The notes under the pieces were generated by a model, which saw only the letters and a list, made by a program, of their open reading frames with translations, had not been told where the DNA came from and searched no databases. Positions 1 to 13,176 of a stretch of DNA of 64,000 nt are shown here, one piece after another. Position numbers and translations under genes: made by a program. Source of the stretch: Methyloversatilis sp. Lineage in GTDB: Bacteria > Pseudomonadota > Gammaproteobacteria > Burkholderiales > Rhodocyclaceae. The stretch covers positions 62,001-126,000 of the forward strand of contig JAGNYW010000005.1 of assembly GCA_017984755.1 (NCBI GenBank). Reading direction: 5' to 3'. Numbering within the stretch: the first letter of the stretch is position 1; each line of letters starts with the position of its first letter.

Positions 1-3000
1 GCTGGGTGCTGGGCGAATCGCGCGCATCGGCCCTGCGTGGCGATGCCATGACCGACGTCATCTTCAACGGGTCCGGCACGCGCAAGCCGGTCGGGCGCGC
101 GTCGGTCGAACTGGTATTCGACAACAACCAGGGCCGCGCTGCCGGCCAGTGGTCGCAGTACGCCGAGATCGCGGTGAAGCGCGTGCTCGAGCGCGACGGT
201 CAGTCCGACTACTTCATCAACAACACGCGCTGCCGCCGCCGTGACGTGATCGACGTGTTTCTCGGCACCGGACTGGGGCCCCGCGCCTACGCCATCATCG
301 AGCAGGGCATGATCACCCGCATCATCGAGGCGCGGCCGGAAGAACTGCGTGCCTTCCTCGAAGAGGCGGCCGGCATCACCAAATACCGGGAGCGGCGCCG
401 CGAGACACAGGGACGTCTGGACGATGCGCGTGACAACCTGATCCGCCTGGACGACATCGTCGGCGAACTGGGGAGTCGCATCGAGCGCCTGCAGAAGCAG
501 GCCGAAGTTGCCGCCCGCTACACCGGGCTGAACACACGCCTCGGCGAACGCCAGGCGCTGCTGTGGGCCATGAAGCAGCGGACGGCCGGCGCCGAAGCCG
601 ACGCGCTGTCGAGCGAGGCGGCGCGGATCGAAACCGATATCGAGCGCGAGACAGCGGCGCTGCGCCACCATGAGTCGGCGCTGGAACAGGTGCGTGCAGA
701 ACATTTCAGCAGTTCCGAAGCGGTACATGCCGCGCAGGCGGAACTGTTCGCCGCCAATACCGAAGCCAGCCGGCTCGAGGAGGATCTGCGGCGCGCCGCC
801 GAGAACCGTCAGAAGCTGCAGGCTCGAATCGCCCAGCTCGATGGCGAAGTCGCCAGCTGGACCGCCCGCATCGCTGCGATCGAATCGGACACCGAACGCT
901 GGACCACGCTGGCCGATCACGCGGCTCATCGCATCGAACAGGCCGAAGCCCGCCACGAAACGACCTGGGCGCTGCTGCCCGACGCCGAAGCCGCCTGGCA
1001 GGAGGCAGAACAGCAGACCGCTCTGGCACGACGCGAGCTGGCAGCGGTCGAGCAGCTGCTGAAGGTCGAGGAAACGCACCTCGCCAACGCAGGTCGCATG
1101 CTCAACTCGCTGGCCGGCCGACGCGAACGCATTGCGCACGATGCGGCGCAACTGGTCGACCCCGACCGTGATGCGCTGGCGGTCGCGCAGGCGAAGCTGG
1201 GCGCACTGCAGGAATCGCTCGAAACCGCGCAGCAGCGCATGCATGCGGTGCAAGCTGCCGTACCTCAGCTGCAGTCGTCCGTACGCAATTCGCAGGATGG
1301 CGAGCGCGCCGCCACCCGTGCGCTGACCGAAACGCGCGCCCGGCGCGATGCCCTGGTCGAATTGCAGCGCAAGACGCAGAGCGACGGCAAGCTTGCGCCG
1401 TGGCTCGCCGCACTCGGTCTGCAGGATGCGAAACCGCTGTGGCAGTCGCTGCAGGTCGACGCTGGCTGGGAACTGGCGGTCGAGGCGGTGCTGCGCGAGC
1501 GGCTGGGCGCGCTCGAAGCGGCGTCTCTCGACACGCTGAATGCCGCGTGTGCCACCGGCGCGTCGCCGCAGAATCTGACTGTCGCGCTGCCCGGTGCCGA
1601 TGCCCGTACACCACTGGGTGACACCAGCCTGCGGCATCGCGTGCGCACGGCAGACGGGCGCTGGGAAGCGCTGCTCGATCTGTGGCTGGGCCCCGTGAGC
1701 GCCGCGGAAGCCATCGATTTTTCGGCTGTGAGCGGTCTGCGCGTTGACCGTCAGGGCCGCGTTGCGCAGGGTGCGTCACTCACGCTGTATGCACCGGACG
1801 CCCGCACGCACGGCGTGCTGGAGCGAGCGCGCGACATCGAACAGCTCGGCCGCGACATCGTCATGGGCGATGCCCTGCTGGCCGAAGCACGCGAGGCGCT
1901 GCGCGAAAACGAATCCGCACTGGCTGCAGCGCATGATGAACAGGCAGCGGCGCGGCGTGAACAACAGGCCCTGACCCAGGCGGCGCACGCGGCGCAGGTC
2001 GAACACATCAAGCTGGTGCAGACGGTGTCGCGCTTCGACGAACAGTGCGCGGCGCTGGCGAGGGATCAGGCGGAAGTCGAACTGGCGGAACAGACCGAAC
2101 AGGCCCATCTCGAACGCGCCGAGCGTGAAATCGAGCGCGCACGCGAGCTGATCGATGTGCAGCGCAGCCGCCTCGAAAGCGCGCTCGATGCGCAGAAGAC
2201 AGCCGACGGCGCACTGCGTGAGGCGCGTTTCGCCGATCAGGCCGCCGCGCGCGAACTGCAGGAAGCCGGATTTTCGCAGCGTGAATGCGCCAGCCGGCTG
2301 GCTGATCTGGCAAGCAATCTGTCTGTCGGACGCACCCAGCTGGAAAACGCCGAGCTGGAACGCGCGCTGCGCGGGGATGATTTCGCGCAGATCGACGAGC
2401 GCAGCATCGACGCCACCCTGCAGCAGACGCTGGACAACCGACGTGCGCGCGAGCAGGTGCTGGTCACCTGCCGTGATGCGCAGGAAGTGCTGGGCGCCCG
2501 TCTGCGCGATCTGGAGGCGCTGCGCACCCGGACGGAGCAGGCACTCTCACCTGCCCGCGACCGTCTGGCGGACTGCCGGCTCAGGCAGCAGGCGGCTGCA
2601 CTGAATGCCGGACAGCACGCGCAGCGACTTGCCGAAATCGAATTGCCGGCAGGCCGACTGGACGAGCTGCTGGCCGAAGGCCTGCGAGATGGCTTGCGCG
2701 AAGCGACGCTGACCGCCGAGATCGGGCGCCTCAGCCGGGAGATCGCTGCGCTCGGTGCGGTCAATCTGGCGGCACTTGACGAACTGACGCAGGCGTCGGA
2801 GCGCAAGGGTTACCTCGACATGCAGTCGGCCGACCTGCGCGAAGCGATCGGCACGCTGGAAGATGCCATCCGCAGCATGGACCGTGAAACCCGTGCCCTG
2901 CTCAAGGACACGTATGATCGCGTCAATACGGAGTTCGGACGCATATTCCCGGAACTGTTCGGCGGGGGTGAAGCGCGGCTGGTGATGACCGGTGACGAAA

Positions 3001-3377
3001 TACTGGACGCCGGCCTGCAGGTGTTCGCACAGCCGCCCGGCAAGCGCAATGCGTCGATCCAGCTGCTGTCGGGCGGCGAAAAGGCGCTGACTGCGACGGC
3101 GCTGGTGTTCGCGCTGTTTCAGCTCAATCCGGCACCGTTCTGCATGCTGGACGAGGTGGATGCGCCGCTGGACGACACCAATACCGAACGCTTCTGCGAA
3201 ATGGTGAAGCGCATGTCCGCAGCCACGCAGTTCGTATTCATCAGCCACAACAAGATCACGATGGAAATGGCGCAGCAGCTGGTCGGCGTCACGATGCAGG
3301 AGCGCGGCTGTTCGCGCGTTGTCGAGGTTGATATGGAACAGGCGCTGAAGCTGCGCGATGAAGCGCCCGGCGTCTGA
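1..3377 (+). CDS. smc: Chromosome segregation ATPase SMC, 5' end outside window
   Basis: SMC is the core ATPase of the condensin-like complex that compacts and separates chromosomes. The reading frame is already open at the first base (a Trp codon at 3-5), so the start and the Walker A region lie upstream. The visible part begins with the N-terminal head (VLGESRASALRGDAMTDVIF), followed by a long Glu/Ala/Arg-rich coiled coil, a less coiled hinge region around residues 440-600, a second coiled coil, and the C-terminal head. That head carries the ABC signature LSGGEKALTATALVF and Walker B with its D-loop (CMLDEVDAPLDDTN). About 1125 residues are present against a family length near 1170, so only about 40-50 are missing. 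zipA and ligA follow closely, a common betaproteobacterial order. Confidence 0.97.
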   Translation, partial: WVLGESRASALRGDAMTDVIFNGSGTRKPVGRASVELVFDNNQGRAAGQWSQYAEIAVKRVLERDGQSDYFINNTRCRRRDVIDVFLGTGLGPRAYAIIEQGMITRIIEARPEELRAFLEEAAGITKYRERRRETQGRLDDARDNLIRLDDIVGELGSRIERLQKQAEVAARYTGLNTRLGERQALLWAMKQRTAGAEADALSSEAARIETDIERETAALRHHESALEQVRAEHFSSSEAVHAAQAELFAANTEASRLEEDLRRAAENRQKLQARIAQLDGEVASWTARIAAIESDTERWTTLADHAAHRIEQAEARHETTWALLPDAEAAWQEAEQQTALARRELAAVEQLLKVEETHLANAGRMLNSLAGRRERIAHDAAQLVDPDRDALAVAQAKLGALQESLETAQQRMHAVQAAVPQLQSSVRNSQDGERAATRALTETRARRDALVELQRKTQSDGKLAPWLAALGLQDAKPLWQSLQVDAGWELAVEAVLRERLGALEAASLDTLNAACATGASPQNLTVALPGADARTPLGDTSLRHRVRTADGRWEALLDLWLGPVSAAEAIDFSAVSGLRVDRQGRVAQGASLTLYAPDARTHGVLERARDIEQLGRDIVMGDALLAEAREALRENESALAAAHDEQAAARREQQALTQAAHAAQVEHIKLVQTVSRFDEQCAALARDQAEVELAEQTEQAHLERAEREIERARELIDVQRSRLESALDAQKTADGALREARFADQAAARELQEAGFSQRECASRLADLASNLSVGRTQLENAELERALRGDDFAQIDERSIDATLQQTLDNRRAREQVLVTCRDAQEVLGARLRDLEALRTRTEQALSPARDRLADCRLRQQAAALNAGQHAQRLAEIELPAGRLDELLAEGLRDGLREATLTAEIGRLSREIAALGAVNLAALDELTQASERKGYLDMQSADLREAIGTLEDAIRSMDRETRALLKDTYDRVNTEFGRIFPELFGGGEARLVMTGDEILDAGLQVFAQPPGKRNASIQLLSGGEKALTATALVFALFQLNPAPFCMLDEVDAPLDDTNTERFCEMVKRMSAATQFVFISHNKITMEMAQQLVGVTMQERGCSRVVEVDMEQALKLRDEAPGV

Positions 3378-3407
3378 AAAAATACACGTGATGAGGAATG
3401 TCGAGTT

Positions 3408-6613
<3,206 letters not shown>

Positions 6614-6656
6614 AGTCTCGGCAAACCGGTCTCGGTAAAAAAAGGAATCTGGAACG

Positions 6657-7544
6657 ATGAAATCAGTACGCAAAGCCGTATTTCCGGTCGCAGGTCTGGG
6701 CAGCCGCTTTCTGCCCGCGACCAAGGCGAATCCGAAGGAAATGCTGCCGGTGGTGGACAAACCCCTGATCCAGTACGCGGTCGAAGAGGCCGTGGCAGCG
6801 GGCTGCACCGATCTGATCTTCGTCACCGGGCGCACCAAGCGCTCGATCGCCGATCATTTCGACAAGGCCTACGAGCTCGAGCATGAGCTCGAGATGAAGC
6901 AGAAGAAGGATCTGCTTGCACTGTGCAATACGGTGCCCAAGCATGTCAATTGCATCTACATCCGCCAGGCCGAGCCGCTGGGCCTGGGGCACGCCGTGCT
7001 GTGTGCGGCGCCGGTGGTCAATGACGAGCCGTTCGCGGTGCTGCTGGCCGATGACCTGATCGATGGCGAGCCGCCCATCCTCAAGCAGATGACCGATATC
7101 TTCGACCGCTTCGGCCGTTCGATCCTGGGCGTGCAGCATGTGCCGCGCAGCCAGACCGGCAGTTACGGCATCGTCAGCACCGATGCAGACGTCGGCGGGC
7201 TGTATGGCGTGACCGGAATCATCGAAAAGCCGAAGCCCGAAGTGGCGCCGTCTACGCTGGCCGTGGTCGGACGCTACATCCTGACGCCCAGCATCTTCGA
7301 TCACCTGCGTGCGCTCAAGCCGGGGGCGGGCGGCGAACTTCAGCTGACCGACGCCATTGCGGCGCTGCTGACCGAAGAGGCCGTGCTGGCCTATCCATTC
7401 AAGGGCAAGCGGTATGACTGCGGCTCGAAGCTGGGCTACCTGCAGGCGACCGTCGAGCTCGCGCGCAAGCATCCTGAAGTCGGTGCTGCGTTTTCGGCCT
7501 GGATGGACGAACAGGAACAGCACAAGGGCGCAGACGCCGCGTGA
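6657..7544 (+). CDS. galU: UTP-glucose-1-phosphate uridylyltransferase
   Basis: GalU makes UDP-glucose from UTP and glucose-1-phosphate, feeding exopolysaccharide, LPS core and galactose metabolism. The N-terminus has the nucleotidyltransferase signature ([20 protein letters not shown]) including the catalytic lysines, followed by [14 protein letters not shown] and the sugar-binding loop GLGHAV. The 295-residue length is normal. The ATG is preceded by an AAGGAA Shine-Dalgarno about 13 bases upstream. The stop codon overlaps the GTG start of the next gene by four bases. Nothing in the surroundings suggests a dedicated polysaccharide cluster, so this is probably the housekeeping copy. Confidence 0.96.
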   Translation: MKSVRKAVFPVAGLGSRFLPATKANPKEMLPVVDKPLIQYAVEEAVAAGCTDLIFVTGRTKRSIADHFDKAYELEHELEMKQKKDLLALCNTVPKHVNCIYIRQAEPLGLGHAVLCAAPVVNDEPFAVLLADDLIDGEPPILKQMTDIFDRFGRSILGVQHVPRSQTGSYGIVSTDADVGGLYGVTGIIEKPKPEVAPSTLAVVGRYILTPSIFDHLRALKPGAGGELQLTDAIAALLTEEAVLAYPFKGKRYDCGSKLGYLQATVELARKHPEVGAAFSAWMDEQEQHKGADAA

Positions 7545-8086
7545 CGCGTTTCGACGACACGCAGGCGCTGCTCGACGGTGCCGACCTGATCTGCGATGCG
7601 GTACAGGTCGATGCCGCGGTGACCCGGCTTGCCGGCGAAATCACGGCAGTGCTGGGTGAGAGCTACCCGCTGCTGCTGTCCGTGATGGGGGGCGCAGTCG
7701 TATTTACCGGAAACCTGTTGCCTCGCCTTGCGTTTCCGCTCGACTTCGATTACCTGCACGTGACGCGATACGGTGATGACACCCGGGGCGGTGCACTTCG
7801 CTGGATCAGCGAGCCGCGCATGCCGGTCAGCGGACGGACCGTGCTGGTGCTTGACGACATTCTCGATGAAGGCATCACGCTGGCAGCCATTCAGCGCCAC
7901 ATCATGGCCGCCGGCGCGCAGCGCTGTCTGACGGCCGTCTTTTCCGACAAGCTCATCGACCGGCCCAAGCCGATCAAACCCGATTTCACGGGGCTGGAGC
8001 TGCCGGATCGCTATGTGTTCGGCTACGGCATGGACGTGCGCGGTGCATGGCGCAACCTGCCGGCCATTTACGCGCTGCGGGAGTAG
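7541..8086 (+). CDS. Hypoxanthine-guanine phosphoribosyltransferase family protein
   Basis: A type I phosphoribosyltransferase of 181 residues. The PRPP-binding loop [13 protein letters not shown] is clear (about residues 104-116), and the N-terminal PP loop region reads [11 protein letters not shown]. This arrangement is that of hypoxanthine/guanine salvage enzymes, which form IMP or GMP from the base and PRPP in the cytoplasm. The start is a GTG overlapping the galU stop (GTGA), which implies coupled translation. A 3-base gap separates it from the exonuclease gene that follows. Family assignment is solid; substrate preference between hypoxanthine and guanine cannot be read from sequence. 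Confidence 0.88.
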   Translation: MTRFDDTQALLDGADLICDAVQVDAAVTRLAGEITAVLGESYPLLLSVMGGAVVFTGNLLPRLAFPLDFDYLHVTRYGDDTRGGALRWISEPRMPVSGRTVLVLDDILDEGITLAAIQRHIMAAGAQRCLTAVFSDKLIDRPKPIKPDFTGLELPDRYVFGYGMDVRGAWRNLPAIYALRE

Positions 8087-8089
8087 TTC

Positions 8090-8590
8090 ATGGCCGAGGC
8101 GCTGCCGGTCTTTCTGGATATCGAGGCATCAGGTTTCGGCGCCGGCAGTTATCCGATCGAAGTCGGCTGCGTCATGCCCGACGGTCAGGCCCTTTGCTGT
8201 CTGGTGCGTCCGCCCGACGAATGGAAGCACTGGGATGTCGCTGCCGAGGCCATCCATCACATCACGCGCGACGTGCTTCTGCAGCACGGGCTGCCGGTTG
8301 ATGATGTGGTCGAGCGTCTGGAAGACGCGCTCCGCGGGCGAGAGGTTTTCAGCGATGCGTGGGGTAATGATTATGCCTGGCTGTCGCGGCTGTACGATCA
8401 GGCGGGACGGGTGCCGCGCTTCCGCCTGCGCAGCCTGCGGGAACTGCTCGATGAAGAACAGGCCGCGCGCTGGCACGCCGTGAAACAGATGGTTTCCGAA
8501 GAGCTTCATACCACGCGACATCGCGCGAGCAACGACGCCCGTGTGCTGCAGACTGCCTACGGGCGCCTGTGCGGAGAAAAGCTCAGCTGA
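8090..8590 (+). CDS. DEDDh-type 3'-5' exonuclease domain protein
   Basis: A stand-alone exonuclease-fold protein of 166 residues. The Exo I motif with its first Asp and Glu is FLDIEASGFG (residues 8-17), Exo II has the conserved Asp within SDAWGNDYAWL, and Exo III reads HRASNDARVL near the C-terminus, giving the DEDDh set of metal-binding residues. Relatives include RNase T and the DNA polymerase III epsilon subunit, but the protein is too short and too divergent to name either, so substrate (RNA or DNA) is open. It starts three bases after the phosphoribosyltransferase gene and ends just before a strong bidirectional terminator. Confidence 0.8.
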   Translation: MAEALPVFLDIEASGFGAGSYPIEVGCVMPDGQALCCLVRPPDEWKHWDVAAEAIHHITRDVLLQHGLPVDDVVERLEDALRGREVFSDAWGNDYAWLSRLYDQAGRVPRFRLRSLRELLDEEQAARWHAVKQMVSEELHTTRHRASNDARVLQTAYGRLCGEKLS

Positions 8591-8615
8591 TCGGAATCAC
8601 CTGCTGTAGCCGAAA

Positions 8616-8650
8616 TGAAAAAGGGAGTGCCAGCGGCGCTCCCTTTTTCA
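8616..8650. terminator. Bidirectional rho-independent terminator
   Basis: A perfect 12-bp inverted repeat (TGAAAAAGGGAG at 8616-8627 and CTCCCTTTTTCA at 8639-8650) with an 11-base loop that can pair further through GCC/GGC. The A-rich left arm and T-rich right arm give a U tract in either direction. It lies between the convergent exonuclease (+) and typA (-) genes and can end both transcripts. Confidence 0.9.
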
Positions 8651-8676
8651 TTCGAACGGTGCCTCCTGCCTTCCGC

Positions 8677-10491
<1,815 letters not shown>

Positions 10492-10829
10492 TTTAATGGT
10501 GCAGCGCAATAAGAAAAACACGCAAGCTTAGCATGCGGAAAGTTTCTTTTACAGGGCCCGTCGTTTTTTTACTGATGTAGCCCGGTTGAGGTCTGCGATT
10601 CAGGTCGCGGAAAGTGTCGATATTTTTTTACATGTAGCGAACCTGAAAATACGTCGTGCCCCAAAATCACTCGCGGAGCGTCGGACGGAATGGTTTTTGC
10701 TGCTGTTTTCGGCGGGCTCCGATCGCGCGACAGGAGCCCGGCTGCCCGGCAACGATGCAACGCGTGTCTGCCGCGGTGCATGTTGCAGCGCACACCGGTG
10801 AAACCTCAAAAAAACCTCGGGAGAGTCTG
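10492..10829. other. Intergenic region between divergent typA and HbpS-like gene
   Basis: These 338 bases hold no convincing gene. There are T-rich patches near 10541-10570 and 10621-10630, and an 8-bp inverted repeat (CGGGCTCC at 10713-10720, GGAGCCCG at 10733-10740) in what would be the leader of the downstream gene. The region must contain the divergent promoters, but I could not pick clear -35/-10 pairs. Confidence 0.5.
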
Positions 10830-11609
10830 ATGATGATTAAAAGAGTCAGTGCAATTGCGGCGTTCGGAGCCATTCTGGCTGTACCTGCAGGAGCCTATGC
10901 CGGATGTTCGGCGATGGAACTCGGGCTTCATCCTGCCCGCGGCTCTGTCTACGCCCAATTGAAGGGAGCGTTGCTGCAGGCGGTCGCAGACGAAACCGAA
11001 GGCCTGGATTTCGACATGTGGGCAACGATCGTCGACCGCGACGGCGTGGTCTGTGCTGTCGCTTTTTCAGGGAGTGACCGTGGTGCCCAGTGGCCGGGCA
11101 GCAGAGTGATTTCGGCCCAGAAGGCCAATACGGCGAACGCCTTCAGTCTCAACGGTCTGGCGTTGTCCACCGCCAACCTCTATTCGGCGGTGCAGCCGGG
11201 CGGCAGCCTGTACGGTCTGCAGCACAGCAACCCTGTTGACACGGAGGCCGCCTATCGAGGCAATCCCATGCATTACGGCCAGATGAACGATCCGATGGTG
11301 GGGCGGCGCGTCGGCGGAGTGAATGTATTCGGCGGTGGTCTGGGGCTGTACAAGGGTAACGTGCTCAAGGGTGCCGTGGGCGTCAGCGGTGATACTTCTT
11401 GTGCTGACCACAACATCGGTTGGCGGGTGCGGGCCGCGCTTCGTCTCGATCAGCTCGCCGGTGTAGGGGGCGTGTCGGGTGATCCCGCCCGTCCGGACAA
11501 CATCGTGTACGACATCGATGCCGGCACCGGCAAGAGCGATGGGGGCTTCGGCCATCCGCCGTGTCTGAACACGGGCAGCAATCACACGAGTCTGCCTGTC
11601 GTCAAATAG
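10830..11609 (+). CDS. Exported HbpS/GlcG-like (DUF336 family) protein
   Basis: A 259-residue protein starting MMIKRVSAIAAF with a clear Sec signal peptide that ends near Ala-Tyr-Ala (residues about 23-25), so it should be periplasmic. The start ATG at 10830 has a GGGAGAG Shine-Dalgarno at a good distance; longer in-frame starts would spoil the signal peptide. The mature part shows the pattern of the heme-binding HbpS/GlcG family: a WATIVDRDGVVCAV strand pair, AQKANTANAF, then a Gly-rich GGGLGLY and GAVGVSGDT near the end of the domain. Some members bind or degrade heme or act as accessory sensors; which applies here is unknown. The protein is longer than the about 150-residue core, with an extra C-terminal tail. 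It stands alone, with 293 non-coding bases after it. Confidence 0.7.
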   Translation: MMIKRVSAIAAFGAILAVPAGAYAGCSAMELGLHPARGSVYAQLKGALLQAVADETEGLDFDMWATIVDRDGVVCAVAFSGSDRGAQWPGSRVISAQKANTANAFSLNGLALSTANLYSAVQPGGSLYGLQHSNPVDTEAAYRGNPMHYGQMNDPMVGRRVGGVNVFGGGLGLYKGNVLKGAVGVSGDTSCADHNIGWRVRAALRLDQLAGVGGVSGDPARPDNIVYDIDAGTGKSDGGFGHPPCLNTGSNHTSLPVVK

Positions 11610-11902
11610 GCAATCCGCCGGGACTGTCTTCGGTACCGGAGGCAGTCTCTCCTCCTGCGCAGCGGGAAACAACGCGACACGACGCGCCCGTGAGGCCATC
11701 GCGAGTCGAACGGCCGTGGCGCATGGGCCTCCTTGCCTGACCCGGTTCCCGGACAGGCTTTGTTCGGACTGGGTAGCCACCTGTGCCTCGTCCCCGGAGC
11801 AGCGACGCCGGAAACATGCTCCGGTGCACCTGCCTGAGGCTGGCATTCAGCGATCGGGCGGCTGCTAGACTTCGACTCCCTGCAAACAGGAGTTCGGCAT
11901 AC

Positions 11903-12652
11903 ATGCTGGCCATCATCGGCGGAAGCGGGCTGACGCAGCTCGCCAATCTCGACGTCACCCGACGGGAGGTTGTACGCACCCCTTACGGAGAACCGTCCGG
12001 TCCGCTCACCTTCGGTCGGCTGGCCGGACGCGATCTGGTGTTCATTGCGCGGCATGGCTACGGTCATACCATTCCGCCGCATCGCGTCAATTATCGCGCC
12101 AACATTGCCGCGCTGCGCGATGCCGGCGCATCGCGCGTCGTGTCGGTGGCGTCGGTCGGCGGCATCCGCGGCGACCTTGGCCCGGGTGCACTGGTGGTGC
12201 CGGATCAGATCATCGACTACACGTGGGGGCGCCACAGCACGTTCTTCGATGGCCATGACGGACAGGTCAGACATGTTGACTTCACCGAGCCCTATGACCT
12301 CGAGTTGCGCAGCTCGCTGCTCTCTGCGGCGGCACGTGCCGGCGAGGCCGTGATCAATGGTGCGGTCTACGCAGCGACGCAGGGACCGCGACTCGAAAGT
12401 GCTGCGGAAATCAACCGGCTGGAGCGCGACGGGGCGGATGTGGTGGGCATGACCGGCATGCCCGAAGCGGTGCTCGCGCGCGAGGCGGGGCTCGCATACG
12501 CTGCGATAAACGTGGTGGCTAACCACGCAGCCGGTCGCGGCGACTCTCTGCACGGCATACAGATGTCGGCCATCGAGGCCATGCTGCAGGAGGCCATGAT
12601 GCGTGCACGACGTGTGCTGGAAGCCTTGTGCATCGAAGGAGAGTGTCCGTGA
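11903..12652 (+). CDS. S-methyl-5'-thioinosine (or thioadenosine) phosphorylase
   Basis: A 249-residue trimeric-type nucleoside phosphorylase. It begins [10 protein letters not shown]; the phosphate-site [18 protein letters not shown] and the [14 protein letters not shown] and [19 protein letters not shown] segments are those of the MTAP/MTIP subfamily, which removes the polyamine by-product methylthioadenosine or its deaminated form. In the base-binding strand the sequence is VVANHAAG, with Asn where adenine-specific enzymes carry Asp, so a 6-oxopurine (methylthioinosine) substrate is more likely; that is inference. The ATG at 11903 follows an AGGAG (11888-11892). Its stop overlaps the def start (GTGA). 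The 293 bases upstream contain no gene I can support. Confidence 0.85.
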   Translation: MLAIIGGSGLTQLANLDVTRREVVRTPYGEPSGPLTFGRLAGRDLVFIARHGYGHTIPPHRVNYRANIAALRDAGASRVVSVASVGGIRGDLGPGALVVPDQIIDYTWGRHSTFFDGHDGQVRHVDFTEPYDLELRSSLLSAAARAGEAVINGAVYAATQGPRLESAAEINRLERDGADVVGMTGMPEAVLAREAGLAYAAINVVANHAAGRGDSLHGIQMSAIEAMLQEAMMRARRVLEALCIEGECP

Positions 12653-13176
12653 TTCGGGAAATCCTGCGCATGGGTGATCCGCGCCTGCTGCTGGTCGCCC
12701 GACCGGTGGGGCCATTCGACACGCCGGAGCTGAATGCGCTGGTCGGTGATCTGATCGACACGATGCGTGCCGCGGATGGCGCCGGACTGGCTGCGCCGCA
12801 GATCGGTGTCGATCTGCGCGTGGTGGTGTTCGGCGGTTCCCCGTCGGAGCGCTATCCGGACGCACCGGTCGTCCCCTTCACCGTGCTGATCAATCCGGTG
12901 CTTGCGCCGCTGGACGACACGATGGAAGAGGGGTGGGAGGGCTGCCTGTCGGTACCGGGTCTGCGCGGTGTCGTGTCGCGGCACAGCAACTTGCGCTACA
13001 CCGGCTTCGATCCGCAGGGAGTGGCCATCGATCGTCGCGTATCGGGCTTCCATGCGCGGGTCGTGCAGCACGAATGCGATCATCTCGACGGCATCCTGTA
13101 TCCGATGCGCATCCATGACTTCCGCCGTTTCGGCTACACGGACGTGCTTTTCCCCGGTCAGGACGACAGGGACTGA
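12649..13176 (+). CDS. def: Peptide deformylase
   Basis: Deformylase removes the N-formyl group from nascent proteins. All three signature motifs are present in this 175-residue protein: [18 protein letters not shown] with the metal-binding Cys, and QHECDHLDG with the two metal-binding His and the catalytic Glu. The start is GTG at 12649, overlapping the phosphorylase stop by four bases; [13 protein letters not shown] is the usual N-terminus. No fmt gene is adjacent, so this may be one of two deformylase copies in the genome (inference). The 3' end overlaps the convergent GGDEF-EAL gene by 19 bases. Confidence 0.95.
   Translation: MIREILRMGDPRLLLVARPVGPFDTPELNALVGDLIDTMRAADGAGLAAPQIGVDLRVVVFGGSPSERYPDAPVVPFTVLINPVLAPLDDTMEEGWEGCLSVPGLRGVVSRHSNLRYTGFDPQGVAIDRRVSGFHARVVQHECDHLDGILYPMRIHDFRRFGYTDVLFPGQDDRD

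Noticed and set aside
11610..11902. GC-rich structured stretch considered as a cobalamin riboswitch or tRNA
   Set aside because: No B12 box, no conserved riboswitch core and no T-loop or cloverleaf could be found on either strand.
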